Part shown: in pieces, positions 43,789 through 49,321 of the stretch
How the letters are laid out: every line of letters begins with the position of its first letter
How positions within the stretch are numbered: position 1 is the stretch's first letter
NCBI GenBank assembly: GCA_046269235.1
Contig: JBJZOS010000013.1
Coordinates: forward strand, 1-49,321
Direction: 5' to 3'
DNA length: 49,321 nt
From: Soonwooa sp032078105
GTDB lineage: Bacteria; Bacteroidota; Bacteroidia; Flavobacteriales; Weeksellaceae
Translations under genes and position numbers: made by a program
Notes under the pieces: model-generated
Database searches by the model: none
What the model was told of the DNA's origin: nothing
Seen by the model: the letters and a program-made list of their open reading frames with translations, nothing else

Positions 43789-44508
43789 CTAAAGGGAAGA
43801 TTTTATAAATTGTTTGGTGCTGTCAATGTAATTAGCTTTTATTTCCCAACCAGAATTTATTTTTTGTTTTGTCGAATCGGGTAGATACTCAAAAAATTTT
43901 GCTTTGTATTGTTCTTCAGTTTTAAAATTATCATAATTCAGAGATTTAGAAAGTGGAACCGGCTCCAAATGTTTTTTGAACAGAAGTTTTGCGTAATTGT
44001 CTCCTTTTAGCCATAGCATTATATTACCATTATTAGCGACACCTAGCAAAAATACCAAACCATGTACATCACCAGAGACGTTATATAACTTAGTAAAGCG
44101 CTTTTGCTGTTGCGCTTCTTCAAAACATTGCTCCATATCTTTGGTTGGTAATTGGATTTTTGTTTTATAAAATTTGTTAGCGCGGTAATCAAAATATGAT
44201 AAAACCAGTTCATCTGGTAATCGCATTGGTTCTCGTGCTTCAGGAAAGTAGTAGGCATGTCCCCAAATGTTTCCAAAACGGTTGACTTCGTCTTGACTTT
44301 TATAAAAACTGTTATCAAGTTCATCATGAGGATAGTTAAAACTTACTTCTTCAATATATATCGGGAAGGAGGGTGGCACGGTAACACTTGCGTCAAAATT
44401 GTAACGATCCCAACTTTTGTAGAAAAACAAGTAACTAATATTAGCGATAATCATAAAGACAACAATCGCTGAAAGGCATTTATTAAAAGTATTTAGTTTT
44501 TTCAGCAT
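43789..44508 (-). CDS. Membrane-anchored hypothetical protein of the LemA/GIDE operon
   Basis: One N-terminal helix (CLSAIVVFMIIANISYLFFY) anchors a domain of about 200 residues outside the membrane. Visible stretches are FPIYIEEVSFNYPHDELDNS near 48 and LVLSYFDYRANKFYKTKIQL near 102. The fold looks mixed alpha/beta with a DUF2931-like feel, but I cannot confirm any family. It is second in a five-gene minus-strand operon with 1-3 nt spacers. Confidence 0.75.
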   Translation of the reverse strand: MLKKLNTFNKCLSAIVVFMIIANISYLFFYKSWDRYNFDASVTVPPSFPIYIEEVSFNYPHDELDNSFYKSQDEVNRFGNIWGHAYYFPEAREPMRLPDELVLSYFDYRANKFYKTKIQLPTKDMEQCFEEAQQQKRFTKLYNVSGDVHGLVFLLGVANNGNIMLWLKGDNYAKLLFKKHLEPVPLSKSLNYDNFKTEEQYKAKFFEYLPDSTKQKINSGWEIKANYIDSTKQFIKSSL

Positions 44509-44511
44509 AGA

Positions 44512-44814
44512 TTAATGATTAAAGCTTTTAGCTAATTGGCTCACATACCACAGCATTCCCGAAAATAATAGCGATATAACTATTAATATAATCATCAACC
44601 AAAATGCTAAAGATTTTTTTGAGGTTTTATAAGAGATCACATAAAAAATTTGGAAAATAGTGATTGCGAAAGTCCAACATGTTAAAACTGTAAAAAAATC
44701 TGACTCTTCCGTGGGACCTTGTAAAACAAAAATGGCTGTCAAAATACAGATCAATACAATCAATGCGACAGAAATTGGTTTGTTAAGATTTGTGTTTTGT
44801 ATTTTGTTTTCCAT
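44512..44814 (-). CDS. Small three-helix membrane protein, first gene of the LemA/GIDE operon
   Basis: The start MENKIQNTNLNKPISVALIV at 44814 is preferred over an in-frame upstream codon at 44835. The 100-residue protein has three helices (VALIVLICILTAIFVLQ, FTVLTCWTFAITIFQIFYVI and FWLMIILIVISLLFSGMLWY). Function unknown. The next gene starts 3 nt after it. Confidence 0.7.
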   Translation of the reverse strand: MENKIQNTNLNKPISVALIVLICILTAIFVLQGPTEESDFFTVLTCWTFAITIFQIFYVISYKTSKKSLAFWLMIILIVISLLFSGMLWYVSQLAKSFNH

Positions 44815-44906
44815 TTTGATGAGCTGACAAAGCATTTTTAAGTTCTGAAATTAGAAAAATATTTTTAATATGAATGTCAAAATTTAAGTAAAATGTTTTA
44901 AAACAA

Positions 44907-44935
44907 AAAAAGCAGCGAGAGATTTGCTGCTTTTT
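44907..44935. terminator. Terminator downstream of the secreted-protein gene
   Basis: AGCAGC and GCTGCT, extended by A5/T5, form a hairpin about 120 nt after the stop of the minus-strand gene at 45055. The remaining sequence of 44936-45054 shows nothing recognisable. Confidence 0.65.
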
Positions 44936-45054
44936 AATATTTTATCGATTCCTTTATATCATCTTCTTTCAACGCAAATACATTGTTTTGAAACTATATT
45001 GGCGTGTTTTGTTGAAAATTTTAAAGGTCTAAACATTCAAAATTTCTATGGTAT

Positions 45055-45783
45055 TTATTTTTTCAGAAAAACTTGTTTAGAAAAACTTCCGTCGGACTGC
45101 GGAAATTCAATAACAATATTGCCGTTTTCGGTATAAGCTAAGGTTTTTTGGTTGTTGTCTAAAACGACATGGTAAATCCCAGGTTTGCTACTTTCTGTTA
45201 ATTTCGCAAAAGGTGTCGAACTTTGTGATGACACTAATATGAATTGATTTTGTCCCAATTTTATAAGTTGATAGCTGAGCTGCCCATTCGTGAAGTTTAA
45301 AGCTTTTTCTTGCGACGTTGCAATCGGCGTTGTGTTAACATTCTCGCTAATCGTTGCAACTGGAGTAGTTTCTTTATTAGCTTCTAAACTTGTTGTCGTT
45401 TTTGGATTAGAAATCGTAAGCATTTTTGTTGCATTCTTTAATGCATCAGGATAACCTGTTTCGAAATCTTTATCATTAGTAGTGCCTTTTAACTCCTGTA
45501 TAATCTTATTATTGCAGTCTTTGAAAATAATTTTTACTTTATTTTTTAAAAAAGAGCTATCATCTAGAAGGTCCGCTTTAAGAACGGCGCAAGAATTATT
45601 ATCTTCTTGGATGACTTTATATTTTTTTGAAGTTAATTGCTGAATAAGCGTATTTCGAAGATTGAATTTATCCATTTTCTTTTCGAACGAAGAAGGTACA
45701 TAGATATATTCGTAATCAGAAATATTTTGAGAAAATGCAATTGCTGAGATTCCTATTAAGATTGATGCAAATAGTTTTTTCAT
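45055..45783 (-). CDS. Secreted hypothetical protein (243 aa)
   Basis: The start at ATG 45783 gives a signal peptide (MKKLFASILIGISAIAFSQN). The N-terminal domain (YEYIYVPSSFEKKMDKFNLR) resembles a group of Bacteroidota secreted proteins that begin with a YxYIxVPxxF motif and have no known role. A Thr-rich linker follows (about 135-160), then a beta-rich C-terminal domain (YQLIKLGQNQFILVSSQSST to GNIVIEFPQSDGSFSKQVFL). It is a single gene. The 244 nt to its right are very AT-rich and empty up to the IS end. Confidence 0.75.
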   Translation of the reverse strand: MKKLFASILIGISAIAFSQNISDYEYIYVPSSFEKKMDKFNLRNTLIQQLTSKKYKVIQEDNNSCAVLKADLLDDSSFLKNKVKIIFKDCNNKIIQELKGTTNDKDFETGYPDALKNATKMLTISNPKTTTSLEANKETTPVATISENVNTTPIATSQEKALNFTNGQLSYQLIKLGQNQFILVSSQSSTPFAKLTESSKPGIYHVVLDNNQKTLAYTENGNIVIEFPQSDGSFSKQVFLKK

Positions 45784-46024
45784 ACTTTTAAAATTATACA
45801 CGAAGATATAAATACTTTTGCTTTATTTGATAATATGTTGAATTTATAAAATTTAATAATTTTCCGTAATCGTTGGTGTTTTTTAATATAATTAGTTTTG
45901 GTATTGAATTTAATTAAATAAAATGTAAAAAAAATTTGGTAGATGTTAAATTAATATATATATTTGGAAAGCATTCAAAATATACACACACATATTTAAA
46001 ATTTACCAAATCACGAATGTTAAA

Positions 46025-46043
46025 AAAGAGGCTGTCTCAAAAG
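46025..46043 (+). repeat. Left terminal inverted repeat of the IS
   Basis: AAAGAGGCTGTCTCAAAAG is a perfect inverted match to 47558-47576. Confidence 0.85.
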
Positions 46044-46059
46044 AGAGATAGCCTTTTTT
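46030..46059 (+). terminator. Inward terminator at the left IS end
   Basis: GGCTGTCTC pairs with GAGAGATAGCC (about 9-11 bp with one mismatch) around an AAAA loop and is followed by six Ts on the plus strand. It would stop transcripts entering the IS from the left. A second palindrome, GGAAAGCC-GA-GGCTTTCC, follows at 46071-46088. Confidence 0.7.
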
Positions 46060-46117
46060 ATGCAAAAAAAGGAAAGCCGAGGCTTTCCTAATAGTTGCAA
46101 ATTTCGTAATTTGCTGT

Positions 46118-47455
46118 GTGTTAACTAAGTCAAAAGTAGTCTTTAAAGATTATAATCCCAAACAAAATTTGCTTTTTCCTCCGAATTTATCGGAGTTGAT
46201 TGATGAAAAGCATCCTGTGAAAATAGTTTCAAACATTATCGATGGTTTGGATATTAAAAACTTAATCAAAAGCTATAAACCGGGAGGAACTTCATCTTAC
46301 CACCCGAAAATGCTTTTGAAAGTATTGATTTATGGTTATTTGAGTAACATTTATTCAAGCCGGAAAATGGAACAGGCATTGAAGGAAAACATCCATTTTA
46401 TGTGGCTTTCGGCAATGAGCCGTCCTGATCATAATACGTTGAACAGATTTCGAAGCGAACGATTGAAAGGTGAAGTCAAAGCCATCTTTACACAAATTGT
46501 TTTGCTCTTGGAAAAGGAAGGTTTGGTAAGTCTGGAAACCACTTTTGTAGATGGGACCAAGATAGAGGCCAACGCCAACCGCTATACTTTTGTTTGGGGA
46601 AGAGCCATCAAGAAGCATCAGGTAAGAATTGCAGAGCAACTGGAAGAACTTTGGAATTATGCAGAAAGTGTGGCAAAAGAAGAGCTTCAAAATACTGAAA
46701 ACATCGATTTTAAGGAGATTGATTCCGAAAAAGTAGCACAAACCATAGACAAGATCAACGAGGTGTTGAAGGATAAAAAAATACCTTCGAAAGTTCGCCA
46801 GAAACTGAATTATGCCAAGAAAAACTGGGCAAACAATTTGGATAAATACAAAAAGCAACAGGCAATTTTACAAGCCAGAAACTCTTATTCCAAGACCGAT
46901 ACAGATGCTACTTTTATGCGGATGAAAGAGGATCATATGCGAAACGGGCAGCTCAAAGCTGCCTATAATCTACAAATTTCCACGAATAAACAATTTATTT
47001 TACATTATTCCATCCATCCCAATCCTACGGATACCAAAACATTGGAGTCTCATTTAAAAGGTTTTGAAGAGAGCTATCGTAAAGTTCCGAAAGAACTCGT
47101 TGCCGATGCCGGTTATGGCTCAGAAGAAAATTATAACTTGTTGAAATCTAAGAAAATAAAACCTTATGTTAAATACAATTACTTCAGAAAAGACCAAAAA
47201 TCGGGACAAATAACCACTTCTCAAAACAATCCCAAACTGGCAAAAATCAGAGAAAAGGCTTTTAAACTTCTTAATACCAAGAAAGGCATTAAACTCCGAA
47301 AACAGCGATGTCACGATGTTGAACCTGTTTTTGCAGAGCTCAAACACAACAAAAACTTTAAACGCTTTATGCTTCGAGGAAAAACCAAGGTCGAGGTAGA
47401 AATCGGCATCCTAGCCATTGCCCATAATCTCAAAAAAATGGCAAAAGCAGCCTGA
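46118..47455 (+). CDS. IS1182 family transposase (DDE type)
   Basis: The 445-residue protein begins at a GTG. The N-terminal DUF772-type domain shows MLLKVLIYGYLSNIYSSRKM near 68, SAMSRPDHNTLNRFRSERLK near 98, the first catalytic Asp in LETTFVDGTKIEANANRYTF near 145, a coiled insert, then KELVADAGYGSEENYNLL near 327 with the second Asp, and RKQRCHDVEPVFAELKHNKN near 395 with the catalytic Glu. All three acidic residues are present and the frame is intact. Confidence 0.95.
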   Translation: MLTKSKVVFKDYNPKQNLLFPPNLSELIDEKHPVKIVSNIIDGLDIKNLIKSYKPGGTSSYHPKMLLKVLIYGYLSNIYSSRKMEQALKENIHFMWLSAMSRPDHNTLNRFRSERLKGEVKAIFTQIVLLLEKEGLVSLETTFVDGTKIEANANRYTFVWGRAIKKHQVRIAEQLEELWNYAESVAKEELQNTENIDFKEIDSEKVAQTIDKINEVLKDKKIPSKVRQKLNYAKKNWANNLDKYKKQQAILQARNSYSKTDTDATFMRMKEDHMRNGQLKAAYNLQISTNKQFILHYSIHPNPTDTKTLESHLKGFEESYRKVPKELVADAGYGSEENYNLLKSKKIKPYVKYNYFRKDQKSGQITTSQNNPKLAKIREKAFKLLNTKKGIKLRKQRCHDVEPVFAELKHNKNFKRFMLRGKTKVEVEIGILAIAHNLKKMAKAA

Positions 47456-47541
47456 AATAGACTGTTTTTTGACTTTTTTAGCTTTGTTTTTCGAAAAATC
47501 AAAAATAGAAAACTTCAAAAATCGGATTTTTAAACAAAGCG

Positions 47542-47571
47542 AAAAAAAAAGACTGTCCTTTTGAGACAGCC
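47542..47571 (-). terminator. Inward terminator at the right IS end
   Basis: On the minus strand GGCTGTCTC and GGACAGTC pair around a short loop and are followed by nine Ts. It mirrors the left-end terminator. Confidence 0.7.
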
Positions 47572-47576
47572 TCTTT
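47558..47576 (-). repeat. Right terminal inverted repeat of the IS
   Basis: CTTTTGAGACAGCCTCTTT on the plus strand is the exact reverse complement of 46025-46043. Confidence 0.85.
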
Positions 47577-47598
47577 GTTTTTATGTTAATAATGCTTG

Positions 47599-48027
47599 TT
47601 ATTTTAAAGCGTTTAAGAAAATTCTTTTGTCATTAAATTCTAATACGGTGCCGTTGCTTAGTTCTATTCGTTGTTTATTATTTTCCTTTTCCCAACCGAC
47701 AATTTGTTGTTTTAGATAGTTTGCTTTGGTATAATGCCAAACATTTTTAGGGACAATCACCATTGGAATTTCTTGTTTAGCATTGCTCTCAATATCTTCA
47801 AGGATATTTTGATGATCAAACTCTAACTCGATTTTTTACCGAGCGCTACAGTATATTAGGTCCTAAATTTTTTTCTTCCTTTATTAATTTAGCTATAGGC
47901 GTGTTAGGAAAATGCTTTTAACAAAGTTGGTAGTTGTTTTTAGCATGTTGTTGATTTCAACTGCTTTTTCTTGTGCATTGACCAGCAAAGTACAACATAG
48001 AGTACATAGATAGATTATAGTTTTCAT
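47599..48027 (-). pseudogene. Broken small secreted protein (PepSY-like)
   Basis: From ATG 48027 the minus strand reads a signal peptide (MKTIIYLCTLCCTLLVNAQE) and KAVEINNMLKTTTNFV. The frame then shifts; PIAKLIKEEKNLGPNI can be followed in another frame, then stops intervene. A clean 78-codon C-terminal frame runs from IELEFDHQNILEDIESNAKQ through VVGWEKE-like IVGWEKENNKQRIELSNG to FNDKRIFLNALK-stop at 47599. Repeated beta-strand patterns of the type ELSNGTVLEF resemble PepSY-like (DUF2874) periplasmic proteins. It ends 23 nt from the IS, so the IS is not what broke it. Confidence 0.65.
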
Positions 48028-48075
48028 AAGATTTCGTTTTAATCAAATATAAGAAAAAACCTTTCTAAATATTAA

Positions 48076-48402
48076 TTAATGACTTACAGATTTTAGACCG
48101 ACAATCGATCCAATTAATGTGCTGATGAAAAATAAACGCCAAAAAGTTGCAGGCTCTTTAAAAACAAAAATCCCAATTAACACAGTGCCGACAGCACCAA
48201 TGCCAGTCCAGACTGCATATGCGGTTCCTATTGGCAGGCTTTGTGTCGCTTTTATAAGACCTAGCATACTTAGGGTTAAGCAGATTAAAAATCCAGCGTA
48301 CCACAGATAAGATTCTGTTCCTGATGTTTCTTTTGCTTTGCCAAGACATGATGCGAAGCCAACCTCGAATAATCCTGCAATAATTAATATAATCCAGTTC
48401 AT
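48076..48402 (-). CDS. Small multidrug resistance (SMR) family exporter, SugE/Gdx type
   Basis: The 108-residue protein has four helices and the SMR pattern: the proton/substrate Glu13 in IIAGLFEVGFASCLGKAKET, then LIKATQSLPIGTAYAVWTGI near 68 and GAVGTVLIGIFVFKEPATFW. The short KATQSLP variant is closer to the SugE/Gdx (guanidinium exporter) branch than to the EmrE branch. The frame is intact. The remnant of a Crp/Fnr regulator lies 67 nt upstream on the same strand, suggesting the gene may have lost its regulator. Confidence 0.92.
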   Translation of the reverse strand: MNWIILIIAGLFEVGFASCLGKAKETSGTESYLWYAGFLICLTLSMLGLIKATQSLPIGTAYAVWTGIGAVGTVLIGIFVFKEPATFWRLFFISTLIGSIVGLKSVSH

Positions 48403-48469
48403 TTATAAAACAAATTTGCGCAAATTTCTAAAAAAAATAAAGGATAAACATTTTACAAATGATAAAAAC

Positions 48470-49072
48470 TTATGGTATGCTAGCACGAATTTTACTCAAG
48501 CTAACTTGTGTAATGTCAAGATATGAAGCAATATGCCGAAAAGCAGCGCGTTGTAGCAAGTTAGGATGTTGGGTTAATAATTCCAAATACCGATCTTTAG
48601 CTTGCATCGAAATTCTCATTATCAATCGACGTTCTGTAGCTACAAGTTCTTTTTCTGCAAGTATACGACCCCAGTTTGCAATTTCTTTATATTCTTTATA
48701 AAGCTTTTGAAGTTTTGTAATTTCGATTCTGTATAGCGAACAATCTTCTAGCAGTTCAATGTTTTCGTAGTTTTTCTTGTTATAGGCGTAGCTATTTATT
48801 GGGATTATAGGCTGTCCTTCGGGGTACCAAACCAAAAAGTAATTTACTGACCCTCAACATCTGTAAAAGCTCTTACCAATCTTTTTTTTTACTAAGTATA
48901 GATGATTTTCAGTTTTATCAGCAGATAATATTACAGTAGCTTTTTGTAAGTCTGGATGCTCAAAGTACTGGCACATCAATCTATTGATGTCTGCCGATAG
49001 AGAATATATATTATTAATAGTATGATTGAGTTGTATGTCTATTAATTCTATATGCGAATCTAACTTTAAAAA
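48470..49072 (-). pseudogene. Broken Crp/Fnr-family transcriptional regulator
   Basis: An open C-terminal part (48470-48835) has YAYNKKNYENIELLEDCSLY, ERRLIMRISMQAKDRYLELL, and an HTH reading AAFRHIASYLDITQVSLSKI. Upstream on the same strand the N-terminal half is still readable but in other frames: IELIDIQLNHTINNIYSLSA, LMCQYFEHPDLQKATVILSA, HLYLVKK, then after a nine-base A run LVRAFTDVEGQ-stop-ITFWFGT. At least two frameshifts and one nonsense codon separate the parts. This is the cNMP-binding fold and HTH of the Crp/Fnr family. Confidence 0.75.
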
Positions 49073-49077
49073 TTATT

Positions 49078-49240
49078 TCGGGCAATCCTCGCGCCTTGCT
49101 GAGTCCTTGCCAGCTCGGTCGGGCTGTCCGCTGTATCTTGTTAGCTGCGCTCGGTCGTCTATGCTTCGGTCGCTGCGCCTCCCGAAGCACCGCCGCCTCG
49201 CTCCGCTCCAAGGATGCCGCTTCCATCCCTATTGCTTATG
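49078..49240. repeat. GC-rich structured intergenic element
   Basis: From 49081 to 49200, 79 of 120 bases are G or C (66%), against an AT-rich background. The block contains GGGCTGTCCGCTGTATCTTG (49121-49140), a perfect 7-bp stem GCTTCGG/CCGAAGC (49163-49169/49182-49188), and CAAGGATGCCGCTTCCATCC (49209-49228), whose CAAGGAT can pair with ATCTTG. It looks like the GC-rich dispersed repeats seen between genes in many flavobacterial genomes. It shows no coding character. Confidence 0.6.
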
Positions 49241-49270
49241 GAGGATAATCATTCATTTACGATTTTTAAT

Positions 49271-49306
49271 TTAGAATTCTGAATTTCTATGTTAGAATTC
49301 TGAATT
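49271..49306. repeat. Two direct repeats containing AGAATTCT
   Basis: TTAGAATTCTGAATT occurs at 49271-49285 and 49292-49306, exactly 21 bp apart. Each copy holds the palindrome AGAATTCT. The purpose is unknown. Confidence 0.6.
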
Positions 49307-49321
49307 ATGTTTTGTGATATG

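Larger units (their letters stand above)
46025..47576 (+). mobile_element. Complete IS1182-type insertion sequence
   Basis: The element of about 1.55 kb is bounded by 19-bp perfect inverted repeats (AAAGAGGCTGTCTCAAAAG) and carries one intact transposase gene. Each terminal repeat also forms a local hairpin with an intrinsic terminator pointing inward. I cannot see a clear target duplication: the left flank is TGTTAAAA and the right flank is GTTTTTATG. An intact gene and perfect ends suggest recent activity. Confidence 0.85.

Overview
The window is about 49.3 kb of AT-rich chromosome from a Bacteroidota bacterium. It most resembles the Chryseobacterium/Elizabethkingia/Epilithonimonas group (Weeksellaceae), judged from protein character only. 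Signs are Bacteroidota-type -7 boxes (TAnnTTTG), a nusB-DUF1573-yajC cluster, a long-form NusB, a class II HMG-CoA reductase and an NtrC-type regulator beside kdp. I saw no tRNA, rRNA or CRISPR array.

Layout. (1) 1-7.0 kb: a decaying kdp potassium-pump locus on the minus strand. KdpB is cut short, kdpA has an in-frame stop at codon 4, and four tiny membrane ORFs including kdpF lie upstream. Then come a YnfA-family protein, a sigma-54-dependent response regulator (the likely Kdp regulator) and NhaA. (2) 7.1-15.4 kb: an integrative mobilizable element, or mostly one. It holds two small paralogous proteins, a tiny membrane protein, a MobV relaxase, an iteron-like array and oriT-like hairpin, a Toprim primase, a TTACC/GGTAA cluster, a VapE-type ATPase, an excisionase-like HTH protein, an unrecognised membrane protein, a tyrosine recombinase and a zinc-finger/HTH protein. 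(3) 15.5-22.9 kb: dnaK, divergent ppk1-ppx (polyphosphate turnover), a heavily decayed GH29 alpha-L-fucosidase, and a luciferase-like monooxygenase. (4) 23-35 kb: housekeeping genes, namely flotillin/NfeD, rpoN, nusB-DUF1573-yajC, an ECF sigma factor with a membrane partner, mscS, sucC, and an HMG-CoA reductase operon. (5) 34.7-41.5 kb: an MFS transporter, YceI, a DODA-type dioxygenase, a DUF2059 protein, hutH and uvrC. (6) 41.6-45.8 kb: a five-gene membrane operon with LemA and a bacterial GIDE domain, then a secreted protein. (7) 46.0-49.3 kb: a complete IS1182-type element, a broken PepSY-like secreted protein, an intact SugE/Gdx-type SMR exporter, a broken Crp/Fnr regulator and a GC-rich structured repeat.

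How the genes work together. RpoN (25-27 kb) is the sigma factor needed by the regulator at 4.2-5.6 kb, whose usual target, kdp, is damaged here. Ppk1 and Ppx make and degrade polyphosphate. In the mobile element the recombinase and HTH proteins would handle excision and integration, primase and VapE replication of the excised circle, and MobV with the oriT-like region transfer using another element's conjugation machinery. Four decayed loci and an intact IS suggest a genome losing accessory functions.

The most unusual non-coding signals are the 30/34-bp-spaced iteron array (9511-9750), the TTACC/GGTAA cluster (10854-11041), inward-blocking terminators built into both IS ends, and the roughly 66% GC element at the right edge.
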